The position numbers were made by a program, and so were the translations under genes. Of a stretch of DNA of 64,000 bases, positions 15,503 to 24,285 are shown piece by piece. Each line of letters starts with the position of its first letter. Position 1 is the first letter of the stretch. Source of the stretch: Bacillota bacterium (GTDB lineage: Bacteria > Bacillota > UBA4882 > UBA8346); contig JAEYGI010000002.1 of NCBI GenBank assembly GCA_023402395.1, positions 124,001-188,000 of the forward strand. Direction: 5' to 3'. Below the pieces are notes generated by a model. The model was not told where the DNA came from. It worked only from the letters and a program-made list of their open reading frames with translations, and searched no databases.

Positions 15503-16402
15503 ATGTTTCTTTACTCCAGGAGCGAACAGGAACGGCTGCTGGCGGTATTGCAGGATCATCACCGTGATTTGTTGCGTTTTTTTACGGGAATTCATTATCT
15601 GGACATCGGATACCGGTTCCGACAAAAAAAACCTCTTCCAGAACTGTCGTTGCGCATCCATGTTCATCAAAAACTACCGCTCCACTGGCTGTCCCCCGCC
15701 CAAATCCTACCGCTCCAGATCGAAGGGTTACGGGTGGATGTGATCCAAAGCAATCCGGAACTCCAACACCTGACGGCAGACCGCGATCAACGTTTCGACC
15801 CGCTACCGGCGGGAGTCGCCATTGCCAATACCAAATTGAAAGGGATTGGAACCTTAGGGGCAATCGTGTATGATCAAATCACCCGGACTCCGATGGGACT
15901 CTCCGCCCATCATGTATTGGTGGGGAATTCGGGCCAATTCGGCGACGCGGTGGCACAACCGGCCAGCAAGGCCGAACAAGATATCGTCGGTAACTTGTCG
16001 CGCTGGGACAGAGAGTTTGACTGCGCTGTGTTTCAGTTCAACCGGAGCCGGTCGCTTTCGGAAAGTTTTATGGGCGTCTCCGAGTCTCTTCACGGCGATG
16101 AGGAACCTCTCGTTGGAATGCGTGTCGTCAAATCCGGCCGGACCACCGGAGTAACCTATGGAATCATCGATGGCGTCAACGAGGAAGGATTTACGATCAT
16201 CCCTGACCCGACCATGCCGGCTCCGGACGGCGAGATCAGCCTGCCCGGCGATTCGGGAGCAGTCTGGCTGGAGACCAAGACCGGGATGGCGGTCGGACTT
16301 CATGTCGCGGGCGAGGCCAATCCAGACCCCGCCGATGAACGGGCTTGGGCCAAACGGATTACCAGAGTCCTCAATGCCCTCAACATTACTATGAAACCGT
16401 AG
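15503..16402 (+). CDS. Trypsin-fold serine protease without signal peptide
   Basis: A 299-residue protein whose C-terminal half has the complete chymotrypsin-fold triad: His136 in LSAHHVL, Asp173 in FDCAVF and Ser251 in PGDSGAVW, plus VKSGRTTGVTYG before the serine. Residues 1-100 form a separate domain without a signal peptide or membrane segment, so it is predicted cytoplasmic or bound within the cell. Arrangement and the GRTTG motif resemble NAL1-like and related uncharacterised bacterial S1 peptidases. A GGCGGG site lies about 12 bases before the ATG. It stands between degV and an alkyltransferase-like gene. Substrate unknown. Confidence 0.8.
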   Translation: MFLYSRSEQERLLAVLQDHHRDLLRFFTGIHYLDIGYRFRQKKPLPELSLRIHVHQKLPLHWLSPAQILPLQIEGLRVDVIQSNPELQHLTADRDQRFDPLPAGVAIANTKLKGIGTLGAIVYDQITRTPMGLSAHHVLVGNSGQFGDAVAQPASKAEQDIVGNLSRWDREFDCAVFQFNRSRSLSESFMGVSESLHGDEEPLVGMRVVKSGRTTGVTYGIIDGVNEEGFTIIPDPTMPAPDGEISLPGDSGAVWLETKTGMAVGLHVAGEANPDPADERAWAKRITRVLNALNITMKP

Positions 16403-16605
16403 CATTACTAGTTATAAACCGGATCGAGCCACATTGACGATTCTCGGTTGACTCGGATCAATCGATATGGGATAAAAATTGAAAAGGATTTTGACGATTC
16501 GTTTCGAATGCTATTAGGACATCGAATGGAGATGCTTCAGTTAATTGCCTAATAATTACGTGGATAATCGGCGTAAGTGCCGGCGCGAACAGCGGAGGAT
16601 TGCCC

Positions 16606-16914
16606 ATGACCGGCTTCTTTGAGCAAGTATATCAAATCGTGGCTGAAATTCCAGAACAGAAGGTGCTCACGTACGGCCAGATCGCTGCGCTGTTGGGGAA
16701 CCCTAGGGCGGCCCGGGTCGTCGGATGGGCGATGCGGGCCGCGCCGGAAGAACGAAATCTGCCTTGGCACCGGGTGGTAAACCGATCCGGCGGACTCTCC
16801 GCCTTGTGCCGCGAAGAGCAGTTCGCGCGTTTGGCCGCCGAGGGGGTACAATTCACCGTCGATGGTCGCGTGGATCTCGACCAATACGGATGGGGGATTA
16901 CGATTGCGGGCTAA
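16606..16914 (+). CDS. Alkyltransferase-like protein (MGMT fold, PWHR instead of PCHR)
   Basis: A 102-residue protein equal to the C-terminal DNA-binding domain of O6-alkylguanine alkyltransferases: VLTYGQIAALLGNPRAARVVGWAM, the arginine finger, then LPWHRVVNRSGGL. The acceptor cysteine of PCHRV is replaced by tryptophan, as in ATL/YbaZ proteins, which bind alkylated bases and hand them to nucleotide excision repair. GGAGG lies 7 bases before the ATG at 16606; a TTG at 16600 is too close to it. No Ada or UvrA gene is near. Confidence 0.9.
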   Translation: MTGFFEQVYQIVAEIPEQKVLTYGQIAALLGNPRAARVVGWAMRAAPEERNLPWHRVVNRSGGLSALCREEQFARLAAEGVQFTVDGRVDLDQYGWGITIAG

Positions 16915-16924
16915 CGTAAGCGAC

Positions 16925-17003
16925 TTATCCCCGTTTTTCTTAGCGCATGGACAAAAACCCCGGCCTTACCGTAGGCCGGGGTTTCTCTTACAACGCTTTT
17001 AAT
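16925..17003. repeat. MITE-like repeat, half copy carrying a terminator
   Basis: GACTTATCC, a CCCCGGCC stem and TTACAACGCTTTTAA match the right half of the family. The outer end encodes the ILKAL-stop of MurG on the minus strand. Confidence 0.6.
16955..16985. terminator. Hairpin terminator between the alkyltransferase-like gene and murG
   Basis: AAACCCCGGCCT pairs with AGGCCGGGGTTT over a six-base loop, with T-rich flanks on both strands, so it may serve both convergent genes. Confidence 0.8.
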
Positions 17004-18046
17004 ATAACCTGAAGCACCGCCTCAGTGGTGTCGGAGAGCGCCGACCGGCTCATCCGGGCCGCGTAGCCATACCGGTCCCGTTCCAGTGCGGAAAGGTTCT
17101 CTAGTAAGCTCCCGGAATTCAAGTCCTCTTCCATCAGCACCCGGCTAAACCCTTGCTTCGCAAACGACCGGGCGTTTAGAATCTGATCACCCCGGCTCGA
17201 TTGTTTGGAGAGCGGGATCAGCAAATGCGGCTTTCGTAACGCCAGCAATTCAAAGAGAGTGGTGGCGCCCGCCCGGGATACCACCAGATCCGCCATGGCG
17301 AAAAGATGCGGCAACTCTTCGTTGGCATATTCGATCTGCCGGTACCCGGATTGGCCGTTCAGGGCGACTTCGAGATTGCCCGGTCCGCAGATATGGCAGA
17401 TCTGGTAGCGTTCCAACAGCGCGGCCAAATTGGTCCGGATGGCCGAATTCAGAACGCCGGAACCCTGGCTGCCTCCAATTACCATCAGCGCCGGCTTTTG
17501 ATCTCCAAAACCGCAAAGCGCCCTTCCCTGAGCCGCATCCCCCCGGAAAAGTTCCTCGCGAACCGGAATTCCGGTCAAAACCCCTTTTCCTTCCGGAAAG
17601 TGCCTGGCAGTCTCCGGAAAGGTATAACACACCGTTTTGGCGAAGGGCAGCGACAGCCGGTTGGCGAGCCCGGGCGTAAAGTCCGATTCATGGATGATCA
17701 CCGGAACCCGGTGAGTCCAGGCCGCCCAAACGACCGGACAGGAGACGAAACCGCCCTTGCTGAAGACCAGGTCCGGTTTGACCTTGGCGATAATCGACAG
17801 CGCCTGCAGAAATCCTCTGGCAATCCGGACGGTGTCGGTCAAATTCTTCAGATCCAGATAGCGGCGGAGTTTTCCAGCGTGAATACCGTAATACGGAATA
17901 TTCTCACGCTCGATCAATTGACGTTCCAAGCCGTTGGTAGACCCGATATAGGTGATTTCAAAACCCGACGCCTTCAGCCGTGGCGCCAGCGCCAGGTTCG
18001 GCGTGACATGTCCGGCGGTTCCGCCGCCGGTAAGGATAATCTTCAT
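16988..18046 (-). CDS. murG: UDP-GlcNAc-undecaprenyl-PP-MurNAc-pentapeptide transferase
   Basis: Membrane-associated GT28 glycosyltransferase that converts lipid I to lipid II in peptidoglycan synthesis. The 352-residue protein starts MKIILTGGGTAGHVTPNLAL (family G-loop, with Ala where Gly is usual), and has GGFVSCPVV, HESDFTPGLANR, VIGGSQGSGVLN and the sugar-nucleotide site SRAGATTLFELLALRKPHLLIP. The ATG at 18046 is chosen by family N-terminus; a longer frame to 18112 translates repeat sequence. It is not in a dcw cluster, so a second murG elsewhere is possible. Its final LKAL-stop comes from a repeat end. Confidence 0.9.
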   Translation of the reverse strand: MKIILTGGGTAGHVTPNLALAPRLKASGFEITYIGSTNGLERQLIERENIPYYGIHAGKLRRYLDLKNLTDTVRIARGFLQALSIIAKVKPDLVFSKGGFVSCPVVWAAWTHRVPVIIHESDFTPGLANRLSLPFAKTVCYTFPETARHFPEGKGVLTGIPVREELFRGDAAQGRALCGFGDQKPALMVIGGSQGSGVLNSAIRTNLAALLERYQICHICGPGNLEVALNGQSGYRQIEYANEELPHLFAMADLVVSRAGATTLFELLALRKPHLLIPLSKQSSRGDQILNARSFAKQGFSRVLMEEDLNSGSLLENLSALERDRYGYAARMSRSALSDTTEAVLQVILKAL

Positions 18047-18363
18047 GAACAGGATAACCCCCGAATATTGAATATATAAGTTGAAGTAAATTCCGATTTG
18101 ATTCATTTGCATTCGGCTTTATGAATGCAAATTTAGTTAAGAAATTTACTTCATCCTATATAAGTTCAAGTAAAGAATTTAATCATTTTTTTCATCCATG
18201 AAGCATCGGCTGAAAAACACATTAAGGAATTTACTTGAACTTATGGACGAAGGAAATATGTTGAACATCTAGAGTGGGTAAATCTTTAGTTCAACATATA
18301 TAGATGCCTTGGTTAGCTTATTCCGTCATGCTTAATTACTATTCTATCATCAATTGCCCGGAT
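18047..18363. other. Intergenic region filled by two-stem repeats
   Basis: A related element with AAGTTGAAGTAAATT and AATTTACTTC arms lies at about 18072-18152, directly followed by the full copy at 18157-18302. A murG promoter should be here but none is clear. Confidence 0.6.
18157..18302. repeat. Two-stem dispersed repeat, copy 2
   Basis: TATATAAGTTCAAGTAAAG at 18157 pairs with TTTACTTGAACTTA at about 18230, and AATATGTTGAAC pairs with GTTCAACATATA ending at about 18301. Both stems match those of the copy at 14172, with base changes. Confidence 0.78.
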
Positions 18364-18840
18364 TCAAATCGACAAATTCACGAATTTCAAATCCAGTCCG
18401 TCCCGGTTAATCTTTAACCGGGCCACGGTCACCGGCAAGGAAAATCGGCGCGGTCCGGCCCCGCCGGGATTCACATACCATATTCCATCGCGAATCGCCT
18501 GAGCCGGCCGGTGAGAATGACCATAAACCACCAGTCCAATCCCGGCGGCCGCCGGATCCAGATCGAGCCGGTCGATCTGATGAATCGCGTAGATTACAAA
18601 GGATCCCACTTCAACGAACTGCGTCGGAGGATACGTCTCAGCCCACGGCTCCCGGTCGCAATTTCCCCGGACCGCGACCACCGGGGCGATCTGCTCCAGT
18701 TCTGTGATCACCCGTGGGGCGCCAATGTCACCGGCGTGAATAATCAGGTCAACCCCTGCCAAGCCCCGGACCGCCTCCGGCCGGAGCAAGCCGTGGGTGT
18801 CGGCGATTAAGCCGATTTGCCGGTCCATCATCCGATTCAT
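18364..18840 (-). CDS. YfcE/MJ0936-family metallophosphoesterase
   Basis: A 158-residue calcineurin-like phosphodiesterase. Metal-binding motifs in order are LIADTHG, IHAGDIG, VRGNCDRE, YAIHQI and YGHSHRPA, then VNPGGAG-PRR near the end. The usual HG after the fourth motif is replaced by HQ. Substrate unknown; relatives act on phosphodiesters in vitro. The ATG at 18840 directly abuts a GGGGTGGG site, so the ATG at 18831 is an equally good start. Confidence 0.88.
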   Translation of the reverse strand: MNRMMDRQIGLIADTHGLLRPEAVRGLAGVDLIIHAGDIGAPRVITELEQIAPVVAVRGNCDREPWAETYPPTQFVEVGSFVIYAIHQIDRLDLDPAAAGIGLVVYGHSHRPAQAIRDGIWYVNPGGAGPRRFSLPVTVARLKINRDGLDLKFVNLSI

Positions 18841-18879
18841 CCCACCCCGTTGAGAAAGTTTGCGCGGCTTTCACCACCC

Positions 18880-19818
18880 TTATTTTCTCCCTTCATACGG
18901 AATTCCATCCGCGGCCGGCGCGGTCGACCGGCCGACCACTCCCAGAATCAGAATCAGAGTGCAGAGATAAGGGAGCATGTGTAAGAATTGAGTGGGAATC
19001 TCCAGGCCCAGCAATTGAAACTGCCCTTCCAGCGCCTCGGCGAAACCAAAGAGCAGGCAAGCCAGGAACGCGCCGACCGGATGCCATTTCCCGGTGATCA
19101 TGGCCGCCAAAGCGATGAATCCTCGGCCGGCGGTCATATTTTCCTTAAACAAATCCATGGAGCCGAGGGACAAAAAGACCCCGCCCAAGCCGCCCAGCAG
19201 CCCGCTGACGATCACCGCCAGATACCGGATCTTCCGGACGCTGACTCCCACCGTGGCCGCAGCCTCCGGATTTTCGCCCACGGAACGAATCCGCAGCCCG
19301 AGCGCGGTCCGGAACAAAAAGAAGGCGGAGAGCCCAACCAAAAGCAAAGCCAGATAGACTAATGGATTCAACTTGCCGAAGGCGTCTCCCAGAAAGGGCA
19401 GGTCGGCCAAAAACGGAATCCGCCAGTCTTCGATCTTGGCTACCGATTCCGACTGGCCAGCAGTATGAAAGATCTTCAATAAAAAGGTACTGGTGGCGGC
19501 CGTGGCTAGGAGATTGATCGCCACCCCGCTGACCACCTGATTAGCGCGAAGCTCGATGCTAAAAACGGCGTGAACCGCCGCGATCAAGCCGCCAACCAGC
19601 ATTCCCAGCAGCACCCCGGCCCAGGGATTGTGGGTGAGATAAGAGCCGTACATGCCAAAGAAAGCGGAGAGCAGCATGATCCCATCAAGGCCGATATTGA
19701 TCACGCCGGAACGCTCCGAAAACACCCCACCCAACGCGGCGAAGATCAACGGAGTGGCGGCCCGGAGCGTGGAGGCCATCACAAAAGCGGCCACTCCCAT
19801 GAACATGGCCCAGTCCAT
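18880..19818 (-). CDS. ABC transporter permease, BMP/nucleoside type (second permease)
   Basis: A 312-residue protein with eight to nine membrane segments and the family pieces LIFAALGGVFSERSGVINIGL, VVSGVAINLLA and RIRSVGENPEAAATVGV. It matches the smaller permease (NupQ-like) of Firmicutes nucleoside importers. AAGGAGGTG precedes the ATG. It is the last gene of a four-gene minus-strand operon, 3 bases after the other permease gene. Confidence 0.9.
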   Translation of the reverse strand: MDWAMFMGVAAFVMASTLRAATPLIFAALGGVFSERSGVINIGLDGIMLLSAFFGMYGSYLTHNPWAGVLLGMLVGGLIAAVHAVFSIELRANQVVSGVAINLLATAATSTFLLKIFHTAGQSESVAKIEDWRIPFLADLPFLGDAFGKLNPLVYLALLLVGLSAFFLFRTALGLRIRSVGENPEAAATVGVSVRKIRYLAVIVSGLLGGLGGVFLSLGSMDLFKENMTAGRGFIALAAMITGKWHPVGAFLACLLFGFAEALEGQFQLLGLEIPTQFLHMLPYLCTLILILGVVGRSTAPAADGIPYEGRK

Positions 19819-19821
19819 CGC

Positions 19822-20925
19822 TCACACCTCCTTTCCGGCGGGAGTCGCGGTTGAGGCAGCTACCGCCGGCCGGCTCCGGCCAATGCGCATTTTCTTCAAG
19901 AGATAATCAGCGGATACTAAAAAAATGATTACCGCCTGCATGATTCCGATCAGATGCTTGGAGATCCCGGCCACGCTTTGCATCTCCAGGGCGCCGCTGT
20001 TCATGGCCCCGAATAAAAGCGCCCCGAACACGATTCCGGCCGGGTGATTGTTTCCGAGCAGGGCCACGGCGATTCCGTCAAACCCGTATCCCGGAAACCC
20101 GAACAAATCATTGAAGCGGTACTGGATCCCCTGAACCTGCAACGCGCCGGCCAGCCCGGCCAGTCCGCCGCTGACCGCCATGGCCAGCACCAGATTTTTC
20201 GTCACATTAATCCCGGCGTAACGGGCGGCTTCAGGATTGAGCCCGACGGCCCGGATTTCAAAGCCCCATTTGGTCTTCCAGAGGAAAAGATAAACCAGGA
20301 TCAGGCAAGCCAAGGCCACCGCGATCCCCAGATGGGCTCGGGACGGCGGCAGAAACCGGGCCAGTTTCGCCGATTCGCTGATCATCCGGGTCACCGGACG
20401 GTATCCCGGCGGCTCCAGCAACACGTAATTAACCAGATAGCCCGTGAAATGTATGGCGATATAGTTCATCATAATTGTTGCGATGACTTCATGGGCGCCA
20501 AAACGCGCCTTGAAATACCCGGGAATGGCCCCCCAGAGCAGTCCGGCCAAAATCCCGGCAGCCATCGTCAGGGGGATATGCAGCCAAGCCGGAAGATTGG
20601 TGAAGGCCGCCCCAATCCAGGCCGCGCCGATCATACCCATGATATACTGACCCTCGGCGCCGATGTTAAACAGTCCGCAACGGAAGGCCACCGCGATGCT
20701 CAAGCCGGTTAAAAGCAACGGCGAGACATAGACGAGCGTCTCCCCGAACTTCGCGGGGCTTCCAAAGGCCCCGGTGAAAAGATGCCGGAACGCAACCCAC
20801 GGGTCGGCGCCGAACCATCCGATGACCGCGAAACCGATGACCAGGGCGCAGCCCAAGGCCGCTGCCGGAAACAGCAGCTTGGATCCATACTTTTTGAATG
20901 CTTGGCCGGGATTATCCCATTTCAT
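19822..20925 (-). CDS. ABC transporter permease, BMP/nucleoside type (first permease)
   Basis: A 367-residue membrane protein with about nine segments and the signatures GLFNIGAEGQYIMGMIGA, ARFGAHEVIATIMMNYIA and EIRAVGLNPEAARYAGI, as in NupP-like permeases. Its ATG overlaps the stop of the ATPase gene by four bases, which points to translational coupling. It would form the channel together with the 18880-19818 product. Confidence 0.9.
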   Translation of the reverse strand: MKWDNPGQAFKKYGSKLLFPAAALGCALVIGFAVIGWFGADPWVAFRHLFTGAFGSPAKFGETLVYVSPLLLTGLSIAVAFRCGLFNIGAEGQYIMGMIGAAWIGAAFTNLPAWLHIPLTMAAGILAGLLWGAIPGYFKARFGAHEVIATIMMNYIAIHFTGYLVNYVLLEPPGYRPVTRMISESAKLARFLPPSRAHLGIAVALACLILVYLFLWKTKWGFEIRAVGLNPEAARYAGINVTKNLVLAMAVSGGLAGLAGALQVQGIQYRFNDLFGFPGYGFDGIAVALLGNNHPAGIVFGALLFGAMNSGALEMQSVAGISKHLIGIMQAVIIFLVSADYLLKKMRIGRSRPAVAASTATPAGKEV

Positions 20926-22469
20926 TGATTGATCACCTCTCCGGTCCGGCTCAAACGCAAACAGCCGGTCATCATCAAGCCGATTCGTTCCTCGGTCCCG
21001 TCGGCGCGGGGCAAGACGCCCACCAACTCTCCTTCATAGATCACGGCGATCCGGTCGGCCAGCGTCAGGATCTCATCCAGTTCCAACGAAAATAACAGAA
21101 TCGCCTTTCCTTGATCCCGCTCCCGGATCAGTTGCCTATGGACGAACTCGATAGCGCCAACGTCGAGGCCACGGGTGGGTTGAGCCACGATCAACAGTTT
21201 CGGATTGCGCCCGATCTCCCGGGCCAGCACCACTTTTTGCTGATTTCCGCCGGAAAGGGACGCTGCCGCCAGGTTAGCGTCCGGCGTCCGGATGTCATAA
21301 TCGCGAATCATCTCCAGGGCATCGGCTTGGGACCGCTCGGTATCGATAAACCCGGCCCGGCTGTAAGCGGGGGTCCGGTAGGTTTCCAGGATCAGATTTT
21401 CGCGAATCGAGAAATCAAGCACCAAGCCGCGTTTCTGGCGGTCCTGGGGAATATGGCCGACTCCGTTTTCGATGATCCGGCGCGACGAACAATTGGTCAT
21501 TTCCTGATCCTCAATGAGCACCCGGCCGGAAGTGGCGCTGCGCAATCCGGTTAAAACCTCGATCAACTCGCTCTGCCCGTTTCCATCCACGCCGGCGACG
21601 GCGACAATCTCGCCGGAGCGGACTTCCAGGTCGATGCCACGCAAGGCCGGCAAGCCGCGATTATCCAACGCCTGCAAATTTTCAACCCGCAACACGGTCG
21701 CTCCCGGACGGGCCGGTGTCTTCTCCACTTCCAGCAGCACTTTCCGTCCGACCATCATCTCCGCCAAGGCGTCAACATCGGTATGTCCGCTTTCGACCGT
21801 GGCAATGGCCTCGCCGCGACGAATCACCGTGATCCGGTCGGCGAATTTCATGACCTCTTTCAACTTGTGGGTGATAAAGATCACCGATTTGCCGGCCGCC
21901 ACCAATTTCCGGAGAATCCGGCCCAGTTCCTCCGCTTCCTGCGGGGTAAGCACCGAGGTCGGTTCATCCAGGATCAAAATCTCCGCCTCGCGGTATAACG
22001 CTTTCAATATCTCCACCCGCTGCTGAAGGCCGACGGAGATGTCTTCGATTTTGGCGCCGAGATCGACCCGGAGTCCCATCGATTCCATCAAGGCCGTAAT
22101 CGTGGCCAAGGCCTTCTCCCGGTCCACCCGGCCGAAACGCCGCCGGGGCTCCCGGCCAAGAATAATGTTTTCCAGCACGGTGAACGGGGGGATCAGCATG
22201 AAATGCTGATGAACCATTCCGATTCCGGCCTCGATAGCTTCCAGGGGGGAACGGATATCCAACTTCGCTCCGTTCAGCCAGATCTCGCCGGAATCCGGTT
22301 TGTACAATCCGTAAAGGATCTTCATCAAAGTGGTTTTCCCGGCTCCGTTCTCCCCCAATAAGGCGTGAACCTCGCCCCGCCGCAACTCGAACCGAATGTT
22401 TCGGTTGGCCGGGACTCCGGGAAAACTCTTGCAGATATCGCGCATCAAGAGGACGGTTTCCGAACTCAA
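20922..22469 (-). CDS. ABC transporter ATP-binding protein with two nucleotide-binding domains, nucleoside/sugar type
   Basis: A 515-residue double ATPase. Domain one has Walker A GENGAGKTT, Q-loop VHQHFML, signature ISVGLQQRVEI and Walker B ILILDEPTSVLTP; domain two has the degenerate Walker A VDGNGQSE, LSGGNQQKVVLAREI and LLIVAQPTRGLDVGA, where alanine stands in the Walker B end as in related NupO-like proteins. The start is TTG at 22469, preceded at ideal distance by GGAGGAGGTG. It powers the adjacent permeases. Confidence 0.93.
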   Translation of the reverse strand: MSSETVLLMRDICKSFPGVPANRNIRFELRRGEVHALLGENGAGKTTLMKILYGLYKPDSGEIWLNGAKLDIRSPLEAIEAGIGMVHQHFMLIPPFTVLENIILGREPRRRFGRVDREKALATITALMESMGLRVDLGAKIEDISVGLQQRVEILKALYREAEILILDEPTSVLTPQEAEELGRILRKLVAAGKSVIFITHKLKEVMKFADRITVIRRGEAIATVESGHTDVDALAEMMVGRKVLLEVEKTPARPGATVLRVENLQALDNRGLPALRGIDLEVRSGEIVAVAGVDGNGQSELIEVLTGLRSATSGRVLIEDQEMTNCSSRRIIENGVGHIPQDRQKRGLVLDFSIRENLILETYRTPAYSRAGFIDTERSQADALEMIRDYDIRTPDANLAAASLSGGNQQKVVLAREIGRNPKLLIVAQPTRGLDVGAIEFVHRQLIRERDQGKAILLFSLELDEILTLADRIAVIYEGELVGVLPRADGTEERIGLMMTGCLRLSRTGEVINQ

Positions 22470-22484
22470 CCCGCGCCACCTCCT

Positions 22485-22539
22485 CCAGCTTTTGCTACAT
22501 TCCCCGGCTTTCGGCCGGGGCCGGCCACAACGCTTTTAA
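22485..22539. repeat. MITE-like repeat, half copy
   Basis: GCTTTTG, a CCCCGGC-TTTC-GGCCGGGG type stem and CACAACGCTTTTAA match the right half of the family. It sits between the binding-protein and ATPase genes. Confidence 0.6.
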
Positions 22540-22564
22540 AAAGTGCCGGTTTTTAAACCGGCAC
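22540..22564 (-). terminator. Terminator between binding-protein gene and ATPase gene
   Basis: On the minus strand GTGCCGGTT and AACCGGCAC form a stem followed by TTTTTAA. It would raise binding-protein mRNA relative to the downstream transporter genes. Confidence 0.75.
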
Positions 22565-22591
22565 CGCCTTCCTACATACATATAGAAATTA

Positions 22592-23599
22592 TTATTTGAT
22601 TTCCTTGGGATCAACCGGAACCTTCACTTTTCCGGCGATAATCAGTTTCTTGAACTCTTCGGCCTTGAACAAGGCTTTGGCGGAAGCGGTCCGTTTGGCG
22701 TTGGCGCAGACGCCGACACCCTCATCGGCCAATCCCATTTCAGTGACGCCACCACCGTCGAATTTGCCGTCAATGGCTTTGGCCGTAGCTTTATAGACGC
22801 CGACATCAACCCGTTTGACCATACAGGCGAGCACCTGATCTCTCCCGTTCACCAGGCCTTCGGCATGCTGGCATTTATCCACTCCGATCGCCCAATAGCC
22901 CTTCCCTCTGTCCTTGGCGGCGGCGATTACGCCGAGCCCGGTACTGCCGGCGGCATGATAAATGATATCGGCGCCGTAAGTGAATTGGGCGGCCGCCAGT
23001 TCCTTGCCTTTATTGGGGTTATCGAACGCGCCGGCATAGGCCGAGAAGGTCCTGGCCTTGGGGTCAGCCGCTTTCACTCCGGCCAGATAGCCGGCCTCAA
23101 ACTTCTTAATTAGCGGGAACTCCATTCCGCCGATAAAGCCGACTTTATGGGATTTGGAATCAACGCCGGCGATCACGCCCACCAGGAATGACCCTTCCTG
23201 TTCCTTAAAGACCACGGAATGAACGTTCGGGATTTGCACCACCGAGTCGACGATCCCGAATTTCTGACTAGGATAGGCTTTGGCGACTTCGGTCAGAGCA
23301 TCGGCCATCAGGAAGCCGATGGCCCAGATCGCATCGTACTTCTGGTCGGCCAGACTCTTTAAGTTGGGAACATAGTCTTCCATTTTGGAGGATTCGACTA
23401 CTTTGATCTCGGCGCCGAACTCTTTCTGCAACATTTTGAGTCCGTCATAGGCCGCGTCATTGAATGATTTATCGCCCAACCCACCGATGTCGGTGACCAT
23501 CGCCACTTTGAAAGGCTTCGCGGCGGTCAGTCCGGTCAAGGAGAGCGTCAGAATCAACAACAGCGCGGCAAGGATCGGGAAAATCCGGTTTTGATTCAT
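22592..23599 (-). CDS. BMP-family ABC transporter substrate-binding protein
   Basis: A 335-residue periplasmic-binding-type protein of the basic membrane protein family, which in Firmicutes bind purine nucleosides. It has MVTDIGGLGDKSFNDAAYDGL, KQEGSFLVGV-type EQEGSFLVGVIAG, KVGFIGGMEFPLI and IIYHAAGSTGLGV. Residues 1-26 are a Sec signal ending LTGLTAA with no lipobox cysteine, so it is predicted to be released rather than lipid-anchored. AGGGGG precedes the ATG. First gene of the importer operon, separated from the ATPase by a terminator and a repeat. Confidence 0.92.
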   Translation of the reverse strand: MNQNRIFPILAALLLILTLSLTGLTAAKPFKVAMVTDIGGLGDKSFNDAAYDGLKMLQKEFGAEIKVVESSKMEDYVPNLKSLADQKYDAIWAIGFLMADALTEVAKAYPSQKFGIVDSVVQIPNVHSVVFKEQEGSFLVGVIAGVDSKSHKVGFIGGMEFPLIKKFEAGYLAGVKAADPKARTFSAYAGAFDNPNKGKELAAAQFTYGADIIYHAAGSTGLGVIAAAKDRGKGYWAIGVDKCQHAEGLVNGRDQVLACMVKRVDVGVYKATAKAIDGKFDGGGVTEMGLADEGVGVCANAKRTASAKALFKAEEFKKLIIAGKVKVPVDPKEIK

Positions 23600-23721
23600 G
23601 AAATGACCCCCTTAGTAAGAATTTAACATTAATAGTTTCGACCAGAAGCGGGATTCTCCTGTTGAAAGGAGCGTAAAAAAGGGGTATTTTTTGGGCCCTG
23701 CCCCACCAGTGCGTGCGGCGC

Positions 23722-24231
23722 TCAATCCCTTCCGGGAAGCGCGCCCACGATCGCCCGCAACGATTCTTCCGGCGTCTTTCCGGAACAGTCCACCGTCAGT
23801 TCGGCATATTGCTCGTAGAGAATCGTCCGCTCCAGAAACAGATCGAGCAGCCGCTGCCCTTCCCCAAAGGCAATCCCCCGGTCGGCCATATTGGTGATCC
23901 GTCGCTCAACCTCTTCATAGGGCAGTTTCAAGTAAATAATCAACCCGTCCTCCCGGAGCCGCCGCATGGCCGGGCCGCTGTAAACCGCGCTGCCGCCAGT
24001 GGCGATCACCGCGTTGGACGCCGTTACGCCAAGCAGCACCCGTTCTTCGATGCGCAGAAATCCGGCCACGCCGTCCGCGGTGATGATCTCCCGGAGCAAG
24101 CGGCGCTCACTCTCCTGGATCAGTAAATCGGTATCGACGAAATTCTTGCCCAGCGTCTTGGCGAGCAGCACACCCAAAGTGCTTTTCCCCGCGCCGGGCA
24201 TCCCGATCAACACCAGATTGCTTTTGAGCAT
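23722..24231 (-). CDS. aroK: Shikimate kinase
   Basis: A 169-residue P-loop kinase: Walker A IGMPGAGKST (9-18), VDTDLLIQ with the shikimate-binding aspartate, RIEERVLLGV, ATGGSAVYSGPAM and the lid region MADRGIAFGEGQRL. It phosphorylates shikimate in aromatic amino-acid synthesis. The ATG at 24231 follows GGAGGAG at good spacing; an earlier in-frame start is not supported. The sequence resembles the SK group with a short lid; other aro genes are absent here. Confidence 0.88.
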   Translation of the reverse strand: MLKSNLVLIGMPGAGKSTLGVLLAKTLGKNFVDTDLLIQESERRLLREIITADGVAGFLRIEERVLLGVTASNAVIATGGSAVYSGPAMRRLREDGLIIYLKLPYEEVERRITNMADRGIAFGEGQRLLDLFLERTILYEQYAELTVDCSGKTPEESLRAIVGALPGRD

Positions 24232-24285
24232 CCCTTCTCCTCCCGTTGTCCCCAATTCCAATGTTCTGACACGGCTTCTTTTCTT

